Shown piece by piece: positions 32,290 through 44,600 of a stretch of 64,000 bases of DNA (positions are counted from its first letter, which is position 1; the number at the start of each line of letters is the position of its first letter). The position numbers were made by a program, and so were the translations under genes. Source of the DNA: Coprinopsis marcescibilis (lineage: Eukaryota; Basidiomycota; Agaricomycetes; Agaricales; Psathyrellaceae); assembly GCA_004369085.1 (NCBI GenBank), contig ML210196.1, positions 62,001 through 126,000 of the forward strand. The letters are read 5' to 3'. The notes beneath the pieces are model-generated. The model was not told the DNA's origin. It saw nothing but the letters and a program-made list of their open reading frames with translations, and made no database searches.

Positions 32290-34736
32290 ATGGCTCATCG
32301 TTGCTCAGGTTGCTCGCGTGCTTTTCCCTGCCTTGAAGAAGAGCGTTGCGGCCGTTGTGCTCGCAAGCAACGTCTTCCTGAGGATGAGTGGGGCATGTGC
32401 ACAAACTGTGGAAAGGTGTATGAGTTTCTTGACCGAGATAGCTGCTTTGCCTGTGAATATTACAAGTCTGGTACGTTGTTTATTGCTGCCAGTAAGGGAA
32501 CCTTGTATCTGACTCGATAAAGCAAGTGGAGTTCAACAAGTCGCTGCTAATGCAATGGCTAATCCAGTCAACCCAAGGGCTCCAGCGAATGAGGGACAGG
32601 ACGATGTAGGTTCAATTGCGCCATGTCCCATTAGATCCAGTACTAACTGTCTGATTAGCTCCGTGAACGTGCAATGGACACTATATCGCAGATGCACTCA
32701 AGTTACTCCCGTGCCATGTCCCGTGCAGCCCCGGGAACACACCTTGCACCGTCTAAGCTTCGGACGGCCATGCCCTCTGGGGGAACTCAGCTTCGAGCAC
32801 TGCCTGCAAAAGCGAAGCGCAATATAAATGTGAAGGTATGTAAGGCCTTTTGCAATGCTTTGTCCACTTATCACTCAATGGTATCGCACAGGTGTCTAAG
32901 ATGCTGCATTGGGACAAGGGAAAGCATAGTCCAGCCTCAAGGTTCAATGTCACGAACACTACATACGATGAGGACACCCTACTCTGCGATGTATTGGCTG
33001 CTCTTCGTGGGATTGCAGACAACACCTACTCCAAGGAGTATAATCATCGTGTGTATGAAATGTGAGTGCTTATTCTGCATGATTCCTCTGTTTTGTGACT
33101 TACCGTTACTAGGGAAGAGATTGACCTCCTTTGGAGCGCCTCAAAGGCAGAGGTCGACAAGACATGGTTCGATGGAACCAAAACCTTGCGGGATCTATGG
33201 TCCAGCTGTGCCAATAACAAGCTTTACATCCCTCTTCAAGACGTGAAACGGGTTGTTGTTGACTTGCATATTCTTGTTAAGACCTTCGACCCGGATTGTC
33301 AAAACGAGAACCTGGAGACCACACTTGAGATTTCGGATGACTCTGTCCATGAGACCAAGGTGAGTCTAGCTTCCAGCTATTGTTAATCCAGTACTCACGG
33401 CTTTTGCGCTCCGAATACTAGATTGAGAACACTGGAAGGTCCAAGCGTGGTCTTAGCATTGGTGAAGGTGACCACACCCAAGAAGGCACGCAGCTACTCT
33501 TAAAAAAGCCTAGTACGTGTTCATTTTACCGATCTCAGTGGTCTACTAATGCGGTGTATGCAAGAGCTTGCTCCTGCGGGAAACAAGCTATACATGACAC
33601 GGATTCCCTCAACCGCAAATGTATCAAGCGTGTCTTATCGCGGGGTTAAGGGTCAGTGGATTGTCGAAGGGGATGGTATACCATTTTGGCTCGAAGATGA
33701 GGAGATGATGGTTGCTGCAGTCGAACGCAAGCCGTTTGAGTCTGGAGTCACGAAGCAGGCATTTAAGGTAAGTTTTGAACTCTCTACATTGGTTTTGCAT
33801 TGTAACATCGACTTAGATGCGCGCAAACAATGCTCTTTACGCTGCAAAGTGCCACTACAATGTGGGCTCCGGACCTCATGTTTCGAGCGAGGAAAATCAG
33901 CAACATCTCAAAGAAGAACTGCATCGACAGTCCGTCGTCCGTGAGGCAGTCAATCGCTTCATTGAAAATGCGAAGAGTTTAAAGGTCTCTGTATACGGTA
34001 TGTATTTATAATGTTCTTCAACTTGTTATAGGCTTTAACCGTCTGTGGGATAGATATCAAGGTTGCCGATGCATTCCTCTTTATCGTGTCAGATGGAATG
34101 CGTAAGGGCCACTCATGGCTTGTGGATCCTTTGGTTGAGGGCGGGAAATTCCGCAAATTCTCTGGCACGAACGAGGCAGGGTCCAACGGAGCGGACTTAG
34201 CTGGTAGAACCTGTGACGCCTTCGCACATTTCTCTTACTTTGACTCTCAAGGAACAGTTGTCTTTGTGGACCTGCAAGGTTGGTTTCCTTTCGTTTGCTT
34301 GCTCCGTTTACTGTTTACTGATATCTGGATGCTCAGGCATTGACTCAATGTCTCTTCCATTCTCTCAGAAGCGAACTTCATCCCACTATCTGACCCTCTA
34401 TGACACCATGATTCACAGGTACGCCGTGTGCTGTACATAATTTGGCTAAACTTGTGCATCATTGTTTCTTTCGATAGTTCTCAAGTTCTTTTCGGATTAG
34501 GAGACCAGGGTCAGCTCGGAGTCGACGAGTTTGTGTCTCAACACACCTGTAACTCGATCTGCCGAGCTTTGGGTCTTACCGACGTCACAGAAATGTCCCT
34601 CAAGTTCTCATCTGGCCCTGACCCGGATGACAAAGACAAGCAGAGTCCACCAGCATCTCGGGGCCCAAGCCGTGCATCGACTGCACCCTCTGAGCCTGAA
34701 AATTCCCCCAACTCTCTCGATAGTGTAGACATTTAG
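32290..34736 (+). CDS. Alpha-type protein kinase with N-terminal zinc-knuckle region
   Basis: Eleven exons: 32290-32470, 32523-32605, 32659-32835, 32892-33061, 33113-33359, 33422-33512, 33565-33767, 33817-33997, 34054-34278, 34337-34418, 34478-34736. All ten junctions keep phase; 632 residues, no internal stop. Residues 5-55 hold Cys pairs (RCSGCSRAFPC, CGRC, CTNC, CFAC), likely two zinc knuckles. The alpha-kinase domain spans about 317-580. It has the nucleotide-binding lysine in YAAKCHY (K395), AFAHFSYFDSQG, catalytic-loop VDLQG (D517), YDTMIH, a glycine loop FGLGDQG, and the zinc module QHTCNSICRALGL (H569, C571, C575). The C-terminus is Ser/Pro-rich. Expected to phosphorylate Ser/Thr in helical substrates. 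It lies wholly inside the transposon and is divergent to the transposase, so it travels as cargo or as a transposition factor. Confidence 0.92.
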
Positions 34737-34873
34737 GCTTGGGTATATAATTGGTGTAAGTTACGCGCCTATCTGAGATCAGACTGTCCCTCAATGCCAT
34801 CTTTGCATCCTCTTTGATTATTCTTTGGGATATTCAATTTTAATTGCATTATGCCTTATCTAGTACTCTTGCT

Positions 34874-35051
34874 TATATGGTAGGGTATCTCAAATTGCTC
34901 GCATATCGAGTGTCCTAATTCATAGGACACAGGAAGGTAACGAATATCGAGCGTCAACTGTAAGGCGCCGCAGCCATCAAAGTCACAGCCACTCGTGGCT
35001 GTGGAGGGTGCTCGCGCGTGAAAACAAACCATGTCCTTCTCGAACACCGTA
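34874..35051 (-). repeat. Right terminal inverted repeat, 178 bp
   Basis: Inverted copy of 29329-29506 with about five substitutions, the same length and the same internal palindrome. Confidence 0.93.
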
Positions 35052-35057
35052 CATTGG
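35052..35057. repeat. Target-site duplication, right (CATTGG)
   Basis: Perfect copy of the left duplication at 29323-29328. Confidence 0.92.
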
Positions 35058-35279
35058 GGTGACCATTACTGTCGCTTTCTGGTACTTATCCAACCGATAA
35101 CCGTGTTCACAACTCACTTATAGAGTGACGACAGTGAGCAATGGATCGAATTTCAGAACATAAACGAAAAATGATGAGAAGGGGTTCATGAACCATTCAG
35201 GTGTTTGCGAGCACTTCTTGAAGTGCTACAGTGTGGGGCCGTGTCGTGTCGAGTATGGTACGTTGAGCTGTCATATCAT

Positions 35280-35365
35280 GGCCGTGTGGCGAAATGGCAT
35301 CGCGTCTGACTACGACTCAGAGCATCGCGATCAGGAGATTGTAGGTTCGACCCCTACCTCGGTCA
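35280..35365 (+). tRNA. tRNA-Arg (anticodon ACG), with a 14-nt intron
   Basis: Folds as a tRNA: acceptor GGCCGTG / CTCGGTC (one U-U mismatch), D arm, anticodon stem TCTGA / TCAGG with loop CT-ACG-A, T arm GTAGG-TTCGACC-CCTAC. The intron CTCAGAGCATCGCG sits at the canonical 37/38 position. A TTTTT pol III terminator follows at 35369-35373. The second copy of this gene is at 54042-54127. The transposon ends about 230 bp upstream. Confidence 0.93.
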
Positions 35366-35723
35366 ATCTTTTTGTTGTTCAAACTTCAGGCGACTATTTT
35401 TGTGGTGGCGCAACAATAGATTGTTCCAACAGTCACTCTCCCGTTATTTTTTGCCTTTTGACATCCCGCCTTCACCATTCCATCTCGGCACCGATAGTAA
35501 TAAACGCCCAAACCGTATTTTGCGCCACTTCTCGTCCGCGAAGGACTACTTTGGTTTCATTGCCAGCCCAATATGGTCAGCAATTATGGAGTGGGAAGTC
35601 TTATCTGTCTTCTCTCTGGTAAATTTAGACCTGACCGTATTCGGTAGATCGTTACACGTTGGATGATTGGCTTTGACAGATATTATGGGGCGATTTGTCC
35701 TTTCTGGAGTCCTTCAGACTGTC
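35366..35723. other. Intergenic between tRNA-Arg and membrane-protein gene
   Basis: No supportable gene. Upstream in-phase ATG at 35685 is a possible alternative start for the next gene. Confidence 0.4.
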
Positions 35724-36823
35724 ATGAAGACGGTCATCCCCTTCTGCAGTTTCATGGTACCATCGGCTCCATTTCTCCTCCTTATAGCTTTACTCGGCCT
35801 GTACTCCATCGAAAACGTGGCCGGTGTAAGGAACGTGTCGGCTGGGTACGATGATCGGCGAGTGGGATATGAACAGTCCAGGCTAAGGGTTGTGAACGGT
35901 CAACATCTAGGCGAAGCCTGTGGAGGATGTTATCCATGTCTGTCGTCGAGATTTGAGGGCGCTGTATCTTTTACCTTCAATGGTGAGTAGCTTAGTCCAT
36001 TGGCCACCCCCTCGTCAGATTAAGCTTCGTGGTGTGTGATTCTGGGCGCTTATCCTGAGTTTCATTTACAGGAGTTGCTGTGCATGCATCTGTACCGACG
36101 ATGTTAAGTCGAGCAGGCTGTCACCTGCGCTACGAGTTGGACGGCCAGGGAGGCGTAGTTAGTCTGGAAGAAGAAGGTGGTTCTGAGCCGATGCTGTCAT
36201 GGACTGGACTCGGAGATGGGCAACATATCCTTCGAATCTCGCCCTGGGTGAAGGACCGGCGCTCGTCGTTTATGTGAGTTCAAGCTTAGTTGCGATATTG
36301 TCTGGAACTAAAGGGTGAGTGTAGTTACACAACTCTCGAGAACGAAGTCGTCCCAGGCGCGACGCCAGAAGCGACCCTTCGCGATCAAGGCGGCGAAATT
36401 GGCGCCAGGAGCGAATTGGCAAAGCGAGCTGAAACGATAACGGGAGAAGCTGCAGCAGCTCAGACGGATGCCGAGAAGAAACGAGTAATCGGGTTTGCGG
36501 TGGGATTCGGCGTCACGGGCGGAATCATCTTGCTCCTCTTCGCCATCGGGGTGAAGATGTGGTTTATCAGGGAGAAGGAAAGACAGATGATGAATGAGGG
36601 AGGGGCGAATGTATTCGAAAACGGAGTCCCGCTTCCTCAGACAAGCTTGTCCGCTGGGCCCAGAAGCGATGGAGCTGGGCTGGAGGCGGGTGCCACTAGG
36701 ACGAGCACGAGTCCGAAAAGGGAGAAGTTTAGCCTTTCGTCCGATGCTAGTGATTCGTTTAACCAGTCGTATTTGAGGTTTCATACGCAACCTGAACCGT
36801 TTGCTGACTCAGGATTCCGGTAA
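35724..36823 (+). CDS. Single-pass membrane protein (paralogue of 14596-15712)
   Basis: Three exons, 35724-35982, 36072-36273, 36325-36823, with phases 1 and 2; 319 residues. A signal peptide begins MKTVIPFCSFMV. An ectodomain with four Cys (ACGGCYPC, AGCH) contains YELDGQGGVVSLEEEG and GLGDGQHILRIS and ends in SSFIYTT. A transmembrane helix (VIGFAVGFGVTGGIILLLFAIG) and a Ser/Thr-rich cytoplasmic tail follow. Ectodomain segments align with the gene at 14596 (GLPDVAHTLVMTH and GSFIYST), and the two share exon number, intron phases and length. Start could also be the ATG at 35685. Function unknown. Confidence 0.82.
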
Positions 36824-36996
36824 TAATGAGAGATCGTGTATGGTAATATTTTCAGCGTGTAATCATTATACCTAGTATCCATTTCTTGAACATTTCTGCG
36901 CGTTGTGAATTTGGAAGACCAGATAACCTGGTCACTCCTGGTGACCCTCCGTTGGCGACGCCCGGCGGAGTCGAACGCCCGCACCACGACATACAT

Positions 36997-37083
36997 GGCG
37001 CTATAGTGTAGTGGTTATCACTCGGGATTTTGAAGATAGACTTCTGATTTCCCGAAACCCAGGTTCGAACCCTGGTAGCACCT
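36997..37083 (+). tRNA. tRNA-Gln (anticodon TTG), intron-containing
   Basis: Acceptor GGCGCTA / TAGCACC (one C-A mismatch), D arm AGTGTAGTGGTTATCACT, anticodon stem TCGGG / CCCGA with anticodon TTG, an intron of about 15 nt after position 37, and T arm CCAGG-TTCGAAC-CCTGG. The D-arm sequence matches the eukaryotic tRNA-Gln/Glu class. Confidence 0.9.
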
Positions 37084-38682
37084 CGACGAGGAACAGTGCA
37101 GCTTTCTTTTTCGCATAAACGTCCATATGTTTGAAGATGAAGATAATTCCAGATCAGGAGGGCTCTGCTTGTAATTTTGGGCCTGTGAAGAAGTAGTTTG
37201 TGCTATCGAGGCTCTTATTTATGACAGAACGCTGTCGCATCTGTGTTACCATTGCAACCATTTTGCATGTCTTCCCTGAATATAACCTTATAACCTTTAA
37301 CTATCCGTCTATCCACTTTAACAGGTCTAGTCTCAGACTCTCAGGCAACTTTCAGGTCTCCATAGACGCGAATGCTTCCGTGGCATACTCCACTTTGTCG
37401 CGTGTATCATTCACATAGGCCAATCTCCGAAATGTCCGTCAGGCCTGAAGCAAAGGGTCGCTTCAAGTTGAAGCAAAGACATATCAGTGTTGGTCTCCTT
37501 CACGTCTGCGACGGTTATCTGCTCGTAATTCTCCCACAGCTTGGGACAGACGCACAGCTGGTGTCTTGTACATGCTGATTGTCTGACGTCCTCAGCCCAT
37601 TTCGACGGAGAACTCATTTGGATGAGAGCTGCAGTATGCTGAAAGGGTTGAACTCCCAGTCAGAAAGACACCCAGGACTGTCTGATTACCAAGGGCTGTG
37701 TACGAACGTGGCTTCCTTATCGGACTTTCTCCATTCCAATGCGCAGATTGCAGTCCAACGTGAATTCTCCGTTCGTCCTCGAGGTAGCCAATAGGTGCCT
37801 TATAATTCCCTCTCGAACGACTTTGTGGGGTGTCTTACGAAGGCATGTGGCGTTCGTTAAACAAATCCTACCTCGTGTCGCTTCAATATATCAGTTTTGG
37901 CAGGTTCAAAGGACGTATGTGTACGCACTCAAGCCATAGATATGCGAGGTCCGACAGGTAAACGTGGTCGAAAAGCCGTGTACAGCGGGAGGTAGGAGGA
38001 GGCAGAATGCCATGCGCTGCCACCGCCACGCGATGTATGGACGCTAATCTTTCCTGAACAAAAGACGCGTCAGTTGGGTCAGAGATAGGGCTCAACTGGA
38101 GGCTAGAGCTGGTAAGTGCTTACTGCGCCTTCTACCTCGGTCCCAAGGGCGGATGGGCCCGTCTATGCCGTTGAAGCTGTATAGGTCGCGTAAGCCCCGC
38201 CCCCAATACTTGTTGGCATCTGCAAAACCGCATGGTAAACCTTGTTATCAGGGGTAACTCCTGCGGTATTGGCGTTAGCGACCATCTCATGTTGTATACA
38301 TTTATCAAGCCACTATTCGTTTGGAACATTGGAGGATTTAAATAAGGTCGCGGCTATCAGTTCTGATGATGGGCGTTTCTTCTGAATTTGAGGCTCCGGT
38401 GTTCAATTTGCCAGTCGCCATGATGGCGCGTCGTGGCTCTTGAGCCAAGGTTCTTGACCTCCAACCTCTATGTTCTCCGTTCTTCCCTGCTAGTTTTCTT
38501 TATTTCTTAACGAACCCAGCGCTTCCGTGTGTATCTACTTGATTTCACTTCAAAATTTGGGGTTCTCAATTGTCAGATATCAGACCACAAATTATAAGGA
38601 CCGACACCCTTTTTAACGAAACGCCCAACGACTTTTCTTACGACCGACATTATATTCGAAATCTGCCAGAATAACTGGGGAA
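37084..38682. other. Intergenic upstream of the RhoGAP gene
   Basis: 1.6 kb with only short unrelated open frames. The last several hundred bases are pyrimidine-rich and probably hold the promoter and 5' UTR of the BEM2-like gene. Confidence 0.45.
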
Positions 38683-41600
38683 ATGGCGCCTAAGCGCGGT
38701 CAGTCGTCGAACGCGCTTTCGCCGCAGATTTCTCTATCACCGAATACCCCACCGTCGCCAAGTGCCATTCGATCCACGTCACCCTCAGGCTTTACCCAGT
38801 TCCTTGCAAAACCTTCCAAATGGTTCAGTCGCAGTGTATCGGCCAGCAAGATTCCTTCTTCGACGGCGGAATCGCGACCGAGCCTCAGCTCTTCAGCGAG
38901 GAAAACCAAGATATCAAGACCCACAGATCCACGACCAATATTAGGCGGTTATTCCAACAGTCAGAGCAGCAAGTGCGTATCCTGGTTCCTTTTGACGCCT
39001 TCGAATAGCTTATATCGATATAGATCTGTTCTTGACCTGTCCTCGAGACCACAAGCTTCCTTTGACTTGCCTCCAAATATGCCTCCGAGCCCCACGATTC
39101 CGTCCAATCATCCAAATGCGCTCGGTGACCTCCGAAACATTTCCAAACGAGCATGGTCGAGATCTGCTGATGATTTGAGCAAGATAACAAGCCCAATTGC
39201 ATTCTCACCTCTCAAATCCAATTTTCAGGACCGAGTCGCGCAATATCGTGGAAGGAGCGACAGCAGCGCTAGCGCTATTTCGAGTAATGCTAGTACCTCG
39301 TCGCCCGTGCATGCGGGGAGACACCCATTTCCCTCTCTCGCGGGATCGCCTCCGACGTCTTCTCCACCACCCGTGCTTCGTACTGGCCCAGCACCGCGAA
39401 GCTCGACCTTACCTACTCTCTCGGTGTCAGTGTCAACACCTACCCTTGAGGATAACAATTCGGGAAGGAACCTTACGCCCACACACGTTCACACACGATC
39501 CCATTCTTTTACCCCCAAACTCCCATCGAAGCTCGCCACACCAATCTCACCTGCGAGTAGCAGTCCGAAGAACCAGGGTCCTCCAAAACCAGACGAAAGT
39601 TCCACGGTTGACAACGATAAACCCATTCAAGCACCTCGGGGGTTTGGCTTTGGGTTCGGGAATCACAGCAAGGATTCTGCCAGTCCTTTACACACCCCTG
39701 TCTCTGCGACTCCCTTTGGCGGACCCTCTTCGCTTCCAACTTCAGGAACACTTTCTTCACCGATAAATCACCGTCCTACTACCCTTCTGCCCCCTCCTAC
39801 CATTATTGAGCCCCACGAGGAGCAAACAGAGAAGCCCGACCCCGACTCAAAGCGCACTTCCCAAATTCTTTTGCACAATGGCCTCATCAACCGCTTAACG
39901 GACGTCCCCGCCAACCTACAACACGCGAATCTGCAACTCTCGAAGGGATGGAAGCCGTACAAGATGGAACTGAAGGGGTCGAAGCTGTACTTCTACAAAC
40001 CTCCTTCAGACCGAGCCAACGCAATCAAGGATCTGTTCCCGACAGGCCTGGTCCCGCCTTCGCAGGAGGATGTTGAAGAGGTTGTTTCGGATCCTGACAC
40101 TTATGGGGAAGATAGTAGGAGATTGAAAGGCAGGGAAGAGAGCATTGCTGCTGGCGCGAGGCGGAAAAGGGCGTACTGGGGAAGGCGTACGCACCCAGAC
40201 CTTATTCTCGATGCGGATGGACACATTGTGAAGGGCACATTCGAGGCTTTGATTCACGAAGCTGTATTCGCCACCACGTTTGACCATCCACCCCCAGCAC
40301 CCCGCAGCGCGAACGCCAACGGTGATCAAGAAGCAAGCCGTCTTGCACCCAGCGAGCAATTTTCCACGGTGTGGAAAGACTTTGCTTCCTCAACCCTCCT
40401 CTCTCTCCCCAGCCTCATCGATCGTTTGACTTTCGAACCCGAATTCCTTCGATGCTGCTCGTATCTGATTAGTGGTGTGGAAGATGACGCGAGAGAAACA
40501 GAAAGGACAGGTGTGTCGTGGCTGGCCAACGAGTACCTTCGCCACTATGGAAAGCCTGTTGACTGGTCAGCATGGAGGGATTGGAAGGAGGAAACACTCC
40601 CCGGAGTGGATCTCAGCGCAGAGGCGGTCAATTCGTCCTCTGGGATGCCCACCTCTGCCTCGACTCAGGCTATGTACCCTGCCTCACCCATCAACTCTAG
40701 TACAGCGGAATTTACGACATTCTCACCGAGACCGGACAACGGCCAAGTTCGCATGGTTCCACTCCTCGATGCACTCAACAATTTATCACCCTCTGGTCTA
40801 ACCCGGAGTTATGAACACCCTTACCCTGCGGCCGGCGTTCCACCTCACCTTAGCCGGGTCCCGTGGAATGTACTGCATGAAGAAGGTCTCACAAAGGATC
40901 TCCTTGTCCAACTCGATCCTCATCTCTTGGCTCGCAGTCTTATCCTTTTCCACCGTTCGATCCTTGAACAGTTGCCAGAAAACCTTACTGCGGACTATTT
41001 ACTTCCGCCCTTCGATGCGACCAAGAAAGGATCTTTGGCGACACCGTTAGCAACTCTGTGTGGCACGGAGGAGCAACCGCACTGGTTGACAAAGCTTTTG
41101 TTGGTGCAGATCTTTGGTGTGGACGGGCAGGTATTGACTACGGGGTATGCGGCTGGTCAGCAGGCCCAGGGCTTGCAGTCACCTGGACGCCGATCAGAAG
41201 ATGGCAGGTCTCAGCAGGCTGCTGCGGCGACGCAGACCTCTCGAACGCACAATCGCTCAGAGATCATTTCGGTGTGGGCAAAGGTTGGAGAGCTGTGCAG
41301 GCGAGCTGGTGATGAATGCTCGTGGCGGGCTATATGTGCTGCGCTCTGCTCTCGGCCTGTTGCTAGGCTTGACAAGGCATGGAGGAGGGTGGATCCTCAG
41401 GCTCTGGCCATTGTTGAAATGTGGTCGTACCCTTCGAGTGAGGGCCAGCTCTTGACGGTTAATGACCCACAGGTAACACCATGGGGTGGAGATCTCAAGG
41501 AGCAGCTGGCACATGAGTTGGCCAAGGCGAAGGGAGAGAGTGGGACTGATCAGATGCTTGCTGTGTCTGCGTTCCACAAGGCGAAGAGCATCTTTGAAGG

Positions 41601-44600
41601 CTTCAGGGCCGTGTTCTCCCTGTGTCCGAGGAACATTGTTGTTGCTGAAGATGAGCTTGGGGAGGATCTAAAAAGGATGGTGGCGTTTTGGAAGGAGGTG
41701 GCAGAAGGCGGGAGGACTAGCGGGTTGGCGATCAAGTTCCAGCGGTAAGTACTCGTTTTTCATCCAGAAACTAGCGCTAATGAGTCTGAATTAGAGTGGA
41801 ACAATTCATCTCACTGTCGTTGGCGGCTGAATCTCGACGCAAGGGTCTTTTCGAACCGCATTTTTGGCAGCGGTATCCGCAGACCCAACCCCCTACTTCC
41901 GTCCTGATACCCCTGCTTTTCCCAGAGCCGCTGGCCGCCCAGACCCTTGTCGACAGAACACATATTGTTCGTGGTCGTGTTGAAAGCGATACCGCTGAGA
42001 TGCATCAATACCTTCGCGGTAATGCTCACCCATTGCAGCGTCTCGACTTCAACCCCGACTTTACCAAACTTCACATCTTCGGCAAGGCGGGGCCTGTGAT
42101 TTCGCTGAACAACGGGGAGCTTCTGCTCATGGTCCAGGCTGGTGGTACAGATTCATTGCCCCCCTCTCGTGCACCATCAAGGCCTACTAGCTCCGCGCAT
42201 GATGCTAGCGAGCAGAAGACAATGAGTCGCGCACCCTCAATACGCGTCAAGCCTAGCACATCTCACGACCTCAACCGCAAGACCAGCATCGCTCGAAGAA
42301 GCTCACTACCCTCTGTTTCCCATCGTCAGAACTACACTATCGCAGAGACGTCCACAGAGCCTCCTCTCCGTGTCATCGTCCAAGCAGGAACTCTTGACCA
42401 TCTCGTCTCCATCCTTGTCCACGGATTGGGTCATATTTCTGTTTCGGTGGCGGACGATAACGGCGAGATGGCTCTCCTTGAAGGCAAATCCCGTGAGCTA
42501 GTCGTTGACCGGGTGGAGTTTTCCACAAACTGGTGGAATACATTCCGAAGCTTTGTAACTCCTTACGTTTTCTTCGAGGTAAAGTTTTGGCTACGCGTTT
42601 AAAAGCATAAGACAAAAGGCTGACGGATTTTCATCTCAGTTACTGCGCAAGCTTTACATTACATCGCAGCCTGTCGGCTCTTCACCGCCGGTTGGGGAAT
42701 ACATTGATGTGGCCACGAGGCGCAACGAAGTTTTGACGACAATGAAGGAATGGTTGACAATTGGTGGCGGTGCCCAGGATGTGTTGGACGATTCCCAGTT
42801 GTATAACTCGGTTCAATCATTCTTGAATGGTCCTTCTGACCACCTCGTGCACAAAGCGGATGCCTTTGATGGCCCTACTGTTCGTCAAGTGTGGGCTGGG
42901 CTGCAGGAAAACCACAAGATTCTGAAAGCATGCTTTTCCTCCCAAACGATGAGACCTACGCTTAATCGCCTCAATAACCAGAAACGTGTGCCTGGGACGA
43001 ATGCGGTCAGGACCAAGCATACTGCGCCAAGGGAACCCCCTGACTTTGATCGAATGGACCCCGAGGATTTCGTTGATAACCTGGACGGCATGGCATATGC
43101 GGCGTTCAATAATGTTACCGAAGAGGTATGGTTCCTTGTATGTTACGCTTTCATTCATTTTAGCTCATCTCTTCGCCTTATATAGGACCTCTACATCACC
43201 GCCGACCTACTAGAGGTGCAGACTTCGGATAAGACTGGTTGGTTCTCAACCAAAGAACCGGCTTCAGCAGAGGAGGTCGTCGAAATTCAATCTATCTACA
43301 GTCACCTGCAAGAAGTCGAAGCATCCCCTCTTATATCGGAGCTGGGGCAAGACGCTCTATATCGCCAGCTACCTCCCGGGATTCGGAGCTGTATCCGAGC
43401 ATTTGGGATCATACGTAAATGGCTCATTTCGAGGATTGTAACTCCTAGGCTCGGGCTCCGAGCTCGACAGGTACGGATGGAGCTTCTTGTCCAGGCCATC
43501 GAGGTAGCCAGACTTCGAAATGCAGAGAACACACGATCAACACCCGCTCTACTGCAGCCATCTGTCCGCTCTTTCGTTGAGGCCGTTATCACCTCAGCCA
43601 TTCTCAGCATTGAGAGTCGCATGCATCATCGCTCATGGCAAACGGTCGCTCTCAATCGTGGATGTCAATGCGACTCGGTAGCGTCTTTATTGCTGAGGCC
43701 TTTTGTTCAGTCGACGTCTTCGACTGATTGCCTGACGGTGGATATTGGATGGTTATTGGAAAGGATGCTAGAAGTCATTGCTAGCCCGGATGTTCTGGAC
43801 CCCCCTTCAGGCGAAGGTCAAAGCCTGATTAACTTCGATAAACGAAGGTATGCAGCCTTGCTATTTGAGATCCACTGGATGTAACTAACAATGTCCTCCC
43901 ACTAGACACCTCTGCAACCTGATCAACAAGGCGTGGTCTCTACCTGCCACGCGGAAGCATCAACCATCGGACGAGGCAAACAGACGTGGCTTTGAAAGGC
44001 TGAACAACATCGAAAAGGAGGTATACCATTTGCAGTTCGACCACCGGTATATCAGAGAAGAGGCCTCACGGGAGTCAGTTCAAGTCGGTCCAAACGGCCC
44101 TCCGTCGGTCAAGAAAGCAGTCCGTCCTTTCTACAAAACCATCGCTCAACAGCTGGAGAAGAACCGTCGTGACAAGACCCTCCGCTCTCGAATGCATCGC
44201 GAGAAAACCATGGAACAGTCACGCAATGAACGTCGGGACGATCTCCTCAACCGCGCTATGAAAGGACCCCGTGGCAAGCCTGGCAGTGCTTCTGCTTCAT
44301 CTTCCACCCAGGCTCAGCAGAAACAGCACCGCAACAAGAAGAGCATGTCGGCGTTCTTGAATTTCATGCGGCCCATTTCCAGCGCGTTCGGTGCCGACTT
44401 TTCCCTTGCAAATGGCAATGCTCATAGCGCTGCTGCTGTAAAGAAGACGCCCGCCGAACTCGACTTTACTCCCTCTGGTAAACCTGCATTGGTCCTCAGT
44501 ATCCTGGATGCACGCGCCGCTCAATTTATCAACAACGAGAGGTCGTACATGTTTCAGCTTGAGACAGAGGACGGGGGGAACTACCTGCTTCAGTCTTATT

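Larger units (their letters stand above)
29329..35051. mobile_element. Complete TIR DNA transposon carrying a DDE transposase and an alpha-kinase
   Basis: A 5,723-bp element with 178-bp terminal inverted repeats (29329-29506 and 34874-35051) that differ at about five positions. It is flanked by the perfect 6-bp duplication CATTGG. It has two divergent intact genes, the DDE integrase-type transposase (29636-31280, -) and an alpha-kinase (32290-34736, +), each with its own TATA box. A six-base duplication plus an IS3/retroviral-type integrase is what I recall for the eukaryotic IS3EU superfamily; that assignment is inference. All parts needed for autonomous movement appear present. The near-identity of the repeats and the perfect duplication indicate recent insertion. 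Confidence 0.92.

Noticed and set aside
29329..35051. Starship-type giant element
   Set aside because: It is 5.7 kb, bounded by TIRs and mobilised by a DDE integrase. There is no tyrosine-recombinase captain gene.
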